Positions 1 to 10,065 of a DNA stretch of 64,000 bases are shown one piece after another. A program made the translations under genes and the position numbers. The notes below the pieces were generated by a model. The model had not been told where the DNA came from, did not search any database, and saw nothing but the letters and a program-made list of their open reading frames with translations. This DNA comes from Macrolepiota albuminosa (Eukaryota; Basidiomycota; Agaricomycetes; Agaricales; Agaricaceae), in the NCBI GenBank assembly GCA_027475525.1, contig JAMWFC010000005.1:1240001-1304000 (forward strand), read 5' to 3'. Numbering within the stretch: the stretch's first letter is position 1; every line of letters starts with the position of its first letter.

Positions 1-1280
1 TGGGGCAGCTGTTTTAGCCATGGGGCATGATGCCCCAGGCCCCAGCGCTGATGCAACCAGCTATGGCTCCAGCTGCAGCTCAAGGCACCAGAACAATCTA
101 AGCAGTGCCCTCAGTGTTTCATCAGGTAGTACAGGGATCATTGATGGGGATGCCCATGTACTAGCCCATGGTCATGCCACCAGTGGTGCAGAAGCCACAA
201 CCAATGGAAGTGGATGAGGACCTCCATCTCATGAGGGTGCCAACCACACTCCAAGGGCCAGGGGGAGTGGCAAGGCAGGGCCAACCTCCATTGAGGGGGG
301 ACCAGCAGCATCAGATGTCTTCTTATTGCAGGGAGACGTCCTGAGCATCACCCCCACCAATTGCGGGCCTGTCCTGCACAGGAGGAAGTTGGAGGTCCGG
401 ACCTCCTCCCCATCTAGCTCCCTGCGTATGGTTGCTGTCTCCCAGGTGGCAATGAGCATCTGCTGGGAGGGGCTGGCCAGAGCATATCTCAATCTGGCGG
501 CTGGCAGATGCCTGCCCACCCTCATGCAACAGCAGAGGGGCAGGAGGAGTCAGCCCAGCACTATAAGCAGAAGAAGGGTGGCCAGGGAGATCTTGAGCAG
601 GTGCTATTTGTGGAGAATGTGCCTGCAGAAGCGAGCGCAGCAACCATTTGTTTTGTGCCAGGGGCACCATTGGAGGTACTGCAGGCAGTATACACTGCAG
701 GAACTGTGTTGACTAATCCTCGTTCAGAGGATCAGTGTGAGAATAGAATGGGCAGGGAGATGAACAGCAAGGACGAGGCCTATGATGGGATGGCCTGTCA
801 GAGGAGGATGAAACTCCTCAGCAATGGCAAGTGTGCAGGGCACAAAACAAGAAGCAGCAGGCAAAGTGCAGGGTGAACAAGGAGTGGGCTGCCAAGCTTA
901 GGACCAACTTGGCAGAGCAAGCCACCGGGAGGATTCCTGATGAATTAGGAGTAGTAATATTCTCTCCAATGGATGTGGAGAGGTCGAACACATTCTTTGG
1001 TGGTGGTCTGGACTGCTACTCACCTGAGGCAAACAAGGTCTGGGTGGTAATCATGTGGTCCAGGCCTGAAATTATGAGCAGTCCCATAAAGAGCATTATA
1101 ATGATGGGACCTACCACCTGAACAAAATCATGTTCAGAGGGTTCCCTTGCAATCCATACAAATGTTAAAGACAGGCAAAGCACAGGGGACAGAAACTGTC
1201 ACTAAAGCTGAAGTCCAAAGTCAGAAAGAGTGAGGACTTCAGATGATCTATCTACAGTTTATATACTACTGGAAAACTAT

Positions 1281-1386
1281 ATACATGTGAATAAAGAATA
1301 ATCACATGTGGATACATGTGATAAAATATAATCACATGGAGGATACATGTGATAAAGTATAATCACATGTGGATACATGTGATAGA
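1281..1386. repeat. Minisatellite, about 3.5 units of 30-31 bp
   Basis: Units start at 1281, 1312, 1343 and 1373. Each carries ACATGTGAT and ATCACATG arms that are reverse complements, so neighbouring units can pair as short stems. Confidence 0.8.
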
Positions 1387-2464
1387 ATGAACTTGGGATA
1401 GAATGATGATTATAATGGAATGCATGCAACAGGCAATTTCAACAACAAACTGTGCCAACTGTACCAGTCTGTACATAATGGTCATCAGTCATGATACATG
1501 TGCATTGACGCATATTACCTGCTTCAAGAGTTTAAGCAGATAAGTACTAACTGCACTCCAGAGCTGCAGGACCATACCATGCAGATGGTGCTGATGGACC
1601 CACAATACAAGGTAATTACACCTCTACTCAGCCTCTCAGCAAATGAAATGCTGCTGATGGTGCTGCCTGTTCTATTGGATATGATCCGGTAGAAGGAATG
1701 GCAGGGCCACAAGAGGTTTATGATCCCTGGATTCACATCTGAGGATCTGGTCCACACTTTGGACCTTGAAAAGATCACCCAGCATTTGCTGTACTTTTGT
1801 CAGCTGGAAATACCAAATGCTGCACTGGGCATAGCATTTGACTTTGCAGACCAAGTGCACTGGTGCACGGTGCTGGAGTATGTGTTAGTGCAAGTCCTCG
1901 CACCCCAAAGCAGAAGCCAAACTGTGTTCTCATGATACTTGGCCTTTGTATTTGCATGCCCCCACCTCTATTATGAGGCAATCAAGGCATACAATTGAGC
2001 AAACCCACAGGCCCCATTTATGAGCCTCATGTGGACAGAACCCACACTGAGTATATCCCACTTTGCAGACTCAGGCCTCAAACCTGAGAAACAACGATGT
2101 GCTCAGGGTCCTCCTACATAACAGGAGCCCACAGGAGTGGGTAGACCATGCTTATACTTTTGGCATGATCTATCTAGAAAACCACTTTAATGATCCAAAC
2201 ATGTCGTTGGAGCAGTACTGGGTCATTGACAATGCTCACCATTGTTGATTGGAAACCTATGGCACACTGCTGGCCATCCCACAGTGGAATGGATGAAGGG
2301 TATGTGATTGCAGCTTTGTGAGCACAGGAACACAAGCAAGGCCACAACTATCAGAATAAGGGCTTGTACTACTATATGGGAATGGACCTCAGCTGTCGTA
2401 ACTTGTGGCAGTGGAGTCAGCAACATGGCCCCCTGCCCCCTGAACCTGAGCCTTGCCAGGGGAG

Positions 2465-3028
2465 TGTAAGGGTGACCTCTAGAGGCTGTGGCTCAGTCAC
2501 ATAGCTGGCAGAGGGAGATTCAAAGTGTATTAGAGTATGTACTGACAATATCATAATAACTACTCACCTGGCAGAGGGAGATCCAAAGAGAACAAGTCTA
2601 GGGATTCCCTATGCCAGGTTGGACGCTTCTGGGGCCTCTAAAACCTGGCAGAGGGAGATCCAAAGAGAACAAGTCTAGGGATTCCCTATGCCAGGTTGGA
2701 CGCTTCTGGGGCCTCTAAATTGTGGAAAACAACTGTACAGTACAACAAACCTTAAAAACTCAAAAATTGCCTACACAAACAATTGCACAAATAAGGGGCA
2801 AACTGTGGCTTATATAAGCAGTCTGGAAGTGGTGCTGAGGGGCCCACACTTGTCTGAATGATAGCTAAAAAACCAGAGCACCTCAAAGGTTGAAAATAGT
2901 ACTAACAGATAGTATTGAGAGAATAGAAACAGCAAAATGAGAGAATAATAGAAGAAATAAGGAAATGAATGAAAGGAGAGTGAAGGAATAAGAAGTGAAA
3001 GAAGGAAGAAATGAGGAGTCTCCTGACA
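2465..3028 (+). mobile_element. Solo LTR, family LTR-A (contains a 77-bp duplication)
   Basis: Starts TGTAAGG and ends CTGACA. It matches the LTRs of the full element at 23070-29638 over most of its length. Flanks are GGGAG (2460-2464) and CGGAG (3029-3033), a near-perfect 5-bp target duplication. Without the internal 77-bp duplication it is about 487 bp and lacks a short stretch present in the 519-bp copies. It interrupts the coding relic that resumes at 3034. Confidence 0.85.
2566..2719. repeat. 77-bp tandem duplication no. 1
   Basis: Two identical adjacent 77-bp units (2566-2642 and 2643-2719) inside an LTR-A copy. Other LTR-A copies have the unit once. Confidence 0.95.
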
Positions 3029-3165
3029 CGGAGGTAACCACCTCCCAGCCAGTCAACCCAGCAGAGGAGCTGATGGATGTGGATGAGGCCAGCAACTCCA
3101 CTGCATTGTCAGCGGCTAATGCTGACAACCTGGTGCCAGCTAATGCCAGCACTGGTGGGGACTAG

Positions 3166-4092
3166 CAGTTGAGAGTGTCTACACCTTGGAATCCTCTATC
3201 CATGTAGTAGTTCGTGCCTTGGTGTGCAATGGCAGAGTTGTCTGTCATCTATTTCTATTGTTTAGATGTGTATTTTGTGTCATAATTCTTATCACATCAT
3301 TTACTGTTTACCTTTGATACTGGTTTGTGTGACAATTACTTGTTAATAAATTGTCATACTTATATATATATATATATATATATATCTATTTATTGCTCTG
3401 AAGACCATTACATGGTCTGAAAGGGGGGTGTAATGCCCCAATATTTACAGTAGTTTTCCATTTGTACATATTGTAGTAGCTGAAGCTTACATAAGCTTCA
3501 GCTCTTATTTTTATACCAAGTAGTACTGGACAATCCAACAGGAATTCTGGTTCTATCGTGTGAATTGAGCTAATTCAACTTGTAAATCCTTACACTTCTC
3601 CACTACTGTCCTTACATAACACAGTCTCTTCTTGGTCACCCCCCTGCACCCTACTCTTCAGCTCTATCCTGTTGTAGGCATACTGTATATTATCCTCACA
3701 ATGCCTGGAGGGTGTGTGTAACAGTGCATTGTCATGGAGTGCCACACGGCCCAACCTTTAGCCTATCCAGTTCTCATTCTTTTACTGACTTACTATAATC
3801 ATATTATGTACAGTCTTTATGACCTATATAAAGGATGCCTGCTGTACTCAATAGGTAGCTCTTTTAATCTTAAAACTTGAAACTGTTCTATCTCAAAAGA
3901 TTCTAACTCCCAAGTGCGAAGTTACCATGAACATCACACAAACATCACACGGTGCAGTCATGAGAAATTTCTTCTCTCTGCACCCACATACACCGCAGTC
4001 TCTTTCACACTCTAGCGCAAGTTCAGCCTGTGGTGGAATAGTTTTTTTGTCATCATTTTAAATAGTCTGAACTGTTCTATCTATTAAAAATC
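3166..4092. other. No gene; microsatellite and possible LTR-like sequence
   Basis: A (TA)n run occupies 3361-3386. From 3429 a stretch begins TGTAATGCCCC, contains a TATATAAA box near 3829-3836 and runs to an ACATCACA sequence near 3930-3946. That is LTR-like in layout, but I see no second copy and no target duplication, so identity is uncertain. It lies directly upstream of the tyrosine-recombinase element's first ORF. Confidence 0.35.
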
Positions 4093-5271
4093 ATGACCAC
4101 ACTCACAATCGATCCAAACATGGAGATTGCTCCAGATTTTAGTATGGATGAGCATTGGTTCATAAGAAATGCAGTCAGACACACAAGAGACAAAATGTCA
4201 AATGAACAAGCAATTAACACTCTAATTAATCTATAGAATGCTGAGCAAGAGTGTAAAAAAGCTGTATAGGAAGCAGAGCAAGAGGAAAAGGAGGCAGCGG
4301 AACAGACCTGAGGACACTGGTCAAGCAGTAGATGAGGATACCCTCTAATCTAGGGAGCACTCTCCTGAGCAAGATGAGAATGCCCCCAAATTGGTTGCAG
4401 AGATGCTGGTTCTGGAAGTCATTGAGTATCCACCAGCATGCTTTGCTATCAAGAAGCTGAGGGAGCACAAATACATTGAGCTCAGCTATTTCATGTCTGA
4501 AGGGCATGCAGAAGCAGCAAAAACAAATCTGTTTTGTTGCACAAAATCTTCATACTGACTAAGGAAGACAATGTTTTATCTCTGAAGCCGGTAACAAATT
4601 TTAAGGGTTCAAAGAATAGAGCATTACAGGATGAAGACCTGCCATGGAATCAAGTTGGATATAGCATCCACTAACTTCTTAGAGAATATACATAGTTCAA
4701 GAGAAGTGGCCCAACAACATGATTGATGCCATGTACACCTTCTTCTTTTGTTTGACAAACTATAAACCCCGAAATGAGGGCAGTGATAGGCTGAAAGTGC
4801 TCATACTATATCAAGCCCCAAGTCAGGAGAGAGTGGCACTGCCAAATCAAGAATCCATCTCGAGCAGACATCTTTGATATTGGGATAATAGATAACAGAG
4901 TGCTCAGAACTCTCAAAAACCAGGTGTACAATGCTAAGCAAAATGCTGCTATGGCTGGTAATAAGCTGTTTGAAAAGAAGGGTTGATCTGTCAGAGCTGA
5001 CAAAGTTTGTTTTCATTTTTCTCCTCAACTATAAATGTTTTCACTGTGCACTATATTGCCTTTACTTGCATACATTGCTCATGCTCTATGCCACAACTGC
5101 TTTATTTAGAGGCACACTGCTATAACTCTTTGCATGTGACAATTTATTTTGTTGGCTTTGCACTAACTGGCAGAAGCCAAGAGGATGTGGAGTTCTCTCT
5201 TACGACCACAAACATGAATGCTCAGGCTGCGGCAAAAAGGATCATGGAGCTCAAAGATGTGATCTTGCACA
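4093..5271 (+). pseudogene. Gag-like ORF of the tyrosine-recombinase retrotransposon
   Basis: ATG at 4093 opens with MTTLTIDPNMEIAPDF, the characteristic start of gag-like ORFs in Agaricomycete YR retrotransposons. A Glu/Lys-rich helical stretch and a VIEYPPACFAIKKL-type block follow. Near 5170-5250 a Cys/His segment (RGCGVLSYDHKHECSGCG, then KDHGAQRC) looks like the family's zinc-binding tail. It is broken by several stops (first near 4231) and frameshifts. It lies directly upstream of the RT, as in intact relatives. Family assignment rests on remembered conserved motifs. Confidence 0.65.
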
Positions 5272-6297
5272 AAAACTTTAAATTTGCTACCCCATACAAG
5301 CTCAAAGCCTGGGAGAGAGAAGAAAAGCCAACCTCCTTGCCATGTTTCCTACACTTGCTTAGGACATCAAAAGCAGCTTTGACGCAGGGATACCAGAGAT
5401 TTCCCAATGCTTTACACCAGACAACAAATCATCCACCTATCAACTGGCTGACAAATTTGATAAGATTGTTGAGGCAGAGCTTGCCAAAGGGCAGTACCTG
5501 AGTGGGCCCTTTTACAAAAGAACAAGTGGAGGAGGTCTTGAGGCCCTTCCAGACTTTGCCCCTTAGCATCATTCCAAAGCCTAATAAGCCTGGAAAATTC
5601 AGACTTATTCAAAACTTGTCATATTCATACTCATCTAGTGCCTCCAACATTTCTCAATTGATCAAGAGTTTGATTGACTCTGCAGCATTCCCCTGTACTT
5701 AGGGAACATTCAAGTGTGTTCTTGCTCATTGCAAGACTCTCTCCAGGATTTCAAGCCACAATATAAAACATCAAGGAAGCATACTGTACTATCCTGATCA
5801 AATCTGAGCAATGGCCTGGTCTGGTGGTTAGACTCAGGCAGCATGACTTGTTTGCCATTGACAGAATGGATTGCTTTGGCTTGGAATCTGGATGTGGTTG
5901 CTATGAGATCATTGGAGATGCAGGTGCCTAAATCATTAGGGCACATGGCATGGGGCCAGTCTCCAAGTGGGTTGATGATCATATATTCTTTTGCATCAGA
6001 CAAGAATTCATCTGAGATTTAGTGTGGCCAGAGAAAGGTGGGCAAAAGAAATCAGAGAAGATGGAGGCAGAAAGCACATTGGCAGCAGGAAAGGCATGGA
6101 TGAGCAAATACGAAGAATATGACAAAGACATGGCTACACTTATTGTAGACCTGTCTAGTAGTTCACCAAGGTTAGAAGAAGACAGTAAATACACCTACAC
6201 AATGCAAGATATTGATGAGCTGTTTAAGGAACTGGGCATTCCTTGGAAAGCTGCAAAAGACATACCTTCTCAGACCCAGGTGGCAGAGGCCAGGTAG
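5272..6297 (+). pseudogene. Reverse transcriptase / RNase H relic of the YR retrotransposon
   Basis: Residues KFATPYKLKAW at 5277 and GPFTKEQVEEVL, IIPKPNKPGKFRLIQNLSY (5502-5630) match the RT fingers region of YR retrotransposons. SLIDSAAFPC at about 5670-5698 is the next family block. The frame then breaks; the palm is not intact. A later block at 6190-6297 (DIDELFKELGIPW, KDIPSQTQVAEAR) corresponds to the RT/RNase H junction. At least three frames are needed to follow it. It could not make active enzyme. Confidence 0.65.
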
Positions 6298-6782
6298 GGA
6301 CATCAAATAGGCAGAAGCAGCAGGATTCCTCCTTTTGGTGTCCATCGTGGCCAAACATAGAAATGGAAAGAGGCATGTCAAAGTCTTTGGCAATAACAGA
6401 GGCATTGTGGAAGGGTGGTGGACAGGCAGGAGTTAAAACAAAGACATTAATAAATTGTTCAAGCTCATTCAGGAAACAACTCAGAATCAAAGTATGCACT
6501 AAATATATATAAAGTGAGTTTAACCCAGCCAACAGCCCCTCCCAAAAGCCTCCTCCTGCCAGCTGTCCCCATCCCAAGCATCCTTAGATCTTGGGTCTTC
6601 AACCTGGATGAAAAGATTCCTTAGCCAAGAAGTCATTACCCACCCAATCAGCCTCAAGCACATGCCCAAAGACAGGCAAAGCATATACAAACAATGCAGA
6701 AGCAGAAGAAGACTTGAAAAGAGTCTTTGCCATGATAAATGCTGCATAGGCAAAATCAACAAAAGCCACTTATAGCACTGGC

Positions 6783-7078
6783 TTGCTGCTTTTTCACATT
6801 TTTTGCAATTTCAGAGAAGTGCCTGAAGAAGCAAGAGCCCCAGCATCCCACAGCCTACTGGAAGCCTTTGTTGCAGCATTGGCTGGAGCCTACTCAAAAT
6901 TCTCAATTGAAAACTTTCTAGCTGGCATAAGAGCATGGCATCTGCTACATGGGGTAAAGTGGGAGATAGATGAAGGGCAAATGCAGGCACTATTGAGAGC
7001 AGCTAAGAGACTAGCTCCAATTTTATCCAAAAGAAAAAGAGGCTCCCATGCACCCCAGACTTCCTGAAAGCTATATGC
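6783..7078 (+). pseudogene. Tyrosine recombinase, N-terminal part
   Basis: Encodes the core-binding domain: EVPEEARAPASHSLLEAF, then AALAGAYSKFSIENFLAGIR, WHLLHGVKW and LLRAAKRLAP. This is the SAM-like domain of tyrosine recombinases ('DNA breaking-rejoining enzyme') in fungal YR retrotransposons. The coding text runs through TPDFLKAIC (with one frame change) up to 7078 and continues at 8126 beyond an inserted LTR. Confidence 0.75.
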
Positions 7079-8121
7079 TGATGATGCCAACTGTGGTTGG
7101 GTAGGCTGGACATATACGCAATATAATGCTGTCTCCAGCACCTGGCATGCGTAATTGTGAGGAGTCCTGACAGAGTCCCAGTGTGCTCGAGCAAATGTGA
7201 TAAAACAATGCACTAGATAATAGCACCTTGAGTGCTACCTAACAAACTGTAAGCACCATAGCTCAAGCAAAGATATAGAGATGAAAACAAATAGCACAAT
7301 ATAATGTGCTTGTAGGTGGCACTACAAACAACAAAGATGAGATAGACAAGGCTAGTGCCCAACTTAGTGACAAAGTTAGGTCAAGCTAGTGCAATTTGAA
7401 CACTAAGTGTAACTAGGTGCACAAAAGGTTACGATTTTCTTTTTATATACATGGGCAGTAGCTATCTTTTCTACTATATGCTACTGTGTTTCTAAGACAA
7501 GTCTATTTGCAGCACTACCAATTAGTGCTTTTCCTTGGGGTCCCAGCTAATGGCGACCTGTCAATGGCAACTTGCAGCACATGGATGATGGTGACCAATG
7601 GTGACTCTAAATTGACTTAGAATTATATGAGTCTGCTCACTCTTAATATAATTCCAATTGGCCAGGCTACTCTTAGATATGGTTAGAAAATCCTTGACAG
7701 ATGCCGTGAGCACTAATGTCAGCACTACATATTGTATCAATTCCTGATAGATCTAGATGTCAGGTTTGAATATATCCTGTGCCATTGTCATTGATTCTTT
7801 TAGACTTCTGATTGAAGTGCCTCATCAAATGGCAGCACCTAATGCTAACCCTTTCTGGAAGTGATTGGGGTTTGGTCAGAGTTACCTCCCCACCATTGTG
7901 CTAGTGCTATGGGTTCTAAGCCTACTAAATCCTTGAAGTCAACAGATAGCATGTGCTGAATGGACTGGAAAGTGTTGGATGGGCTGATAAGTAAGCTTGC
8001 AGCAGAGCGCCAAAGTCAAAGATATCCTGAATCCTAGAAGATCACTTGAGTCTTCAGTCTGTCAAATGTCAGTAAGCCCATAATGCCCCTTGATGTGCTC
8101 AGCCTGAGTCGAAGCCTATCA
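7079..8121 (+). mobile_element. Solo LTR-like insertion, family LTR-C, copy 1 (1,043 bp)
   Basis: Begins TGATGATGCC and ends CCTATCA. It is flanked by ATGC at 7075-7078 and 8122-8125, a perfect 4-bp target duplication. Removing it and one ATGC rejoins the recombinase reading frame exactly, which fixes both ends. Two further copies lie at 15521-16584 and 20962-23069. No coding sequence was seen inside. TG...CA termini plus a 4-bp target duplication suggest a gypsy-type solo LTR; a non-autonomous DNA element is less likely because the ends share only TGAT. Confidence 0.8.
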
Positions 8122-8125
8122 ATGC

Positions 8126-8770
8126 ACAGAATTAAATTTAGACTCTCCCAGTGCTGACCTCTGTGCAGCAGTATTTAGTTGCACAATAACTTGCTTTTAC
8201 AGTGCAGCCAGACTTAGGAAATTTACAGTTCAAACACTCTTCTCTTTCAGCCCTCTCATTCATGTCAAGCCAAGTGACATATCATCATCTAAGGATTGTG
8301 CAGGATTACCAATTACATTATTTTTTCTTCTCAGAACAAAGTCAGTTATATATGGAGAATCAGTATCCTGGACAGCTCAAAACAATGAGACGGAACCAAA
8401 AGCAGCTTTAGAGAACCATCTGAAAATAAACAATCCTTCAACAGATGGCTCATTGTTTGCATACTGAAACAAGAAGGGAAAGTCTATCCCTCTAACAAAG
8501 AAGAAATTTCTGGAGGTACTGACCAAGGCCACTAAAGCTTGTGTTCTTGAGCCTCTTCAAGGTCACAGTATACATATAGGGGCCATGCTGGAGTACTTGA
8601 TGCAAGGGGTCCCATTCAAAGCCATGAAGGCCATAGGCTGCTGGTCAAGCAACACCTTTTACAGCTATTTGTCTAAGTATGAACAAATTTTAGCGCCTTA
8701 TTTACAAACTATACCATCATTGCATGAGTCTTTCTTGAGACTGACACTGAAGTTCAGGAGATAGCCAGCA
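8126..8770 (+). pseudogene. Tyrosine recombinase, catalytic C-terminal part
   Basis: Continues the recombinase after the LTR-C insertion: FYSAARLGKFTV (catalytic-Arg region), then LFAY, LTKKKFLEVLT, and GHSIHIGAMLEYL, where the family HxxR motif reads HxxH, so the second catalytic Arg is lost. VPFKAMKAIGCWSSNTF and YLSKYEQILAPYLQ keep the tyrosine block. In-frame stops (for example at 8466-8468) confirm decay. No gene is seen from here to the LTR-A fragment at 9205. Confidence 0.75.
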
Positions 8771-9204
8771 ATATTTTTGGTGAGTTTATCCACCCATCAT
8801 TGCAAAACAGGAGCCATGCTATGATTGCATGGAGATTGCAATATATTTCTATATGATGTGTTGTGAACTCCTAGCGTCAGAAGAGGAATTGTGGCTGACT
8901 ATCTGGCTGTTTAGAACCACTGTCCTTTTGTATGGTGCAAGGGTCCAGAGCACCTGCAATGGGCCTCACTCAATGTTCATTATCAAGCTCATATTTGCTG
9001 TAACAATAATGTAATGAATCAATGTATACAAAGTGTTTACATCACGTTACCCTTGCACACAAGCATCAAAGTCAAAGAAAATGATTTCAACTCTGATTTG
9101 GTGGCGTGGTTATGTAAGATAAGACGTGCACATGTGGTTACTAAGTGGACCCTGGATGTGTATAAGTCACAAGTCAATATTATTGTCATTTTTCTTCAAT
9201 CTTC

Positions 9205-9579
9205 TAGATGCTCTGGTTCTTTAGCTATTACTCAGACAAGTGTGGACCCTTCAGCACTGTATACAGACTGCTTACATAAGCTGGAGTTTGCCTTTCTGAC
9301 CTCTAAATTCTAGAGTTTTCCTGCCTTGTTTGTGCACTTATTTGTTTAGACAATTTTTAAGTTTTTAAAGTTTTGTTGTACTGTACAGTTGTTTTTCACA
9401 CTTCAGAGGCCCCAAAAATGTCCAACCTGGCATAAGGAATCTCTAGACTTGTTCTCTTTGGATCTCTCTTTGTCAGATGAGTAGTTATTATGATATTGTC
9501 AGTATATACTCTAATACACTCTGGATCTCCCTCTGCTAGCTGTATGACTAAGCCATAGCCTCCAGAGGTTGCCTTTACA
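9205..9579 (-). mobile_element. Truncated LTR-A fragment
   Basis: Matches the last 375 or so bp of LTR-A in the orientation of the 23-29 kb element, ending CTTTACA at 9579. The TGTCAGGGG start is missing; homology begins at GATGCTCTGG near 9206. It lies just upstream of the antisense-gene relic at 9730. Confidence 0.8.
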
Positions 9580-9729
9580 GAGGTATCTTCCTCCTCATAG
9601 TATACATCTTTTTTCAGCTAAAGCCATGTTCTCAGGTGATGAGTACTATGAGTGGACTGTGCAAGTTTCTATTTCTATTTGTATAAGTCTTCTCTTTGTG
9701 TTTACCTCCTTCCTTTTTATTAACTTTGC

Positions 9730-10065
9730 TAAGTTCAATCCTTTCTGGACTTCTTCTCCCACTATGTATATTACTAGCAATATCTTCTCTTGGCTTGGAG
9801 ATTGATTCTTCTATCCTGTAACCCTGCTCTGTCCCACCAAAGAACTTTTGTTGCCAACTCTGCTATATTAATAAAGTAACTGAAATAGTTGTAACTTAGC
9901 TATTCTGTGCTCTCATATTAATACCTTAGCACATTGTGAGACTCTTTTGTTCAGACTTCATGATGACATTACTGATGCACTGAAGTGGCAAGCAAATAAC
10001 CATATTCAGGATGGGGACTTGCTTCCATTAGATGATCCTGCCTTGTCTACATATAATAAATAATT
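9730..10065 (+). pseudogene. Relic of the antisense gene of the gypsy family
   Basis: On the strand opposite to the relic's pol, the text NPFWTSS...TSNIFSWLGD, FYPV...KELL (9736-9860) and LHDDITDALKWQ, then GDLLPLDDPAL (9955-10050) aligns with the C-terminal part of the antisense gene at 60817-61190 (NPAWT, NAF, LG, YPV; DYQDD, WQ, GDLLPL). Two to three frames are needed. The Trp codon at 9797-9799 (SWLGD) aligns with the in-frame TAG at 61138-61140 of the young copy. The upstream cysteine cluster was not found here. Confidence 0.6.

Larger units (their letters stand above)
1..3165 (+). pseudogene. Degenerate unrecognised multi-piece coding sequence, split by a solo LTR
   Basis: I do not recognise the family. 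Open stretches in shifting frames run through 473-1121, 1498-1935 and 2063-2464, with Pro/Met-rich text near the start and acidic MEVDE/MDVDE-type motifs. The last piece is cut at 2464 by an LTR-A copy and resumes at 3034. Reading across the LTR with one target-site copy keeps the frame and ends at TAG 3163-3165. Stops and frameshifts throughout mean it is dead. Repeated families with acidic 'MDVDE' tails are common among fungal transposon proteins, but that is only a guess here. It could also be a decayed host gene family member. Confidence 0.35.
4093..8770 (+). mobile_element. Degenerate tyrosine-recombinase (DIRS-like) retrotransposon, split by a solo LTR
   Basis: Order along the strand: gag-like ORF from 4093, zinc-knuckle-like segment near 5170-5250, reverse transcriptase 5272-6297, tyrosine recombinase 6783-7078 and 8126-8770. 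This gag, RT, YR order without an integrase is that of DIRS-type elements, which are abundant in Agaricomycetes. Many stops and frameshifts show it is inactive. A 1,043-bp LTR (7079-8121) sits inside the recombinase. Terminal repeats of the element were not found. Confidence 0.75.

Noticed and set aside
4093..8770. LINE or gypsy identity for the 4-9 kb relic
   Set aside because: RT is followed by a tyrosine-recombinase domain with GHSIH and YLSKYEQILAPYL blocks, and no integrase or endonuclease was found.
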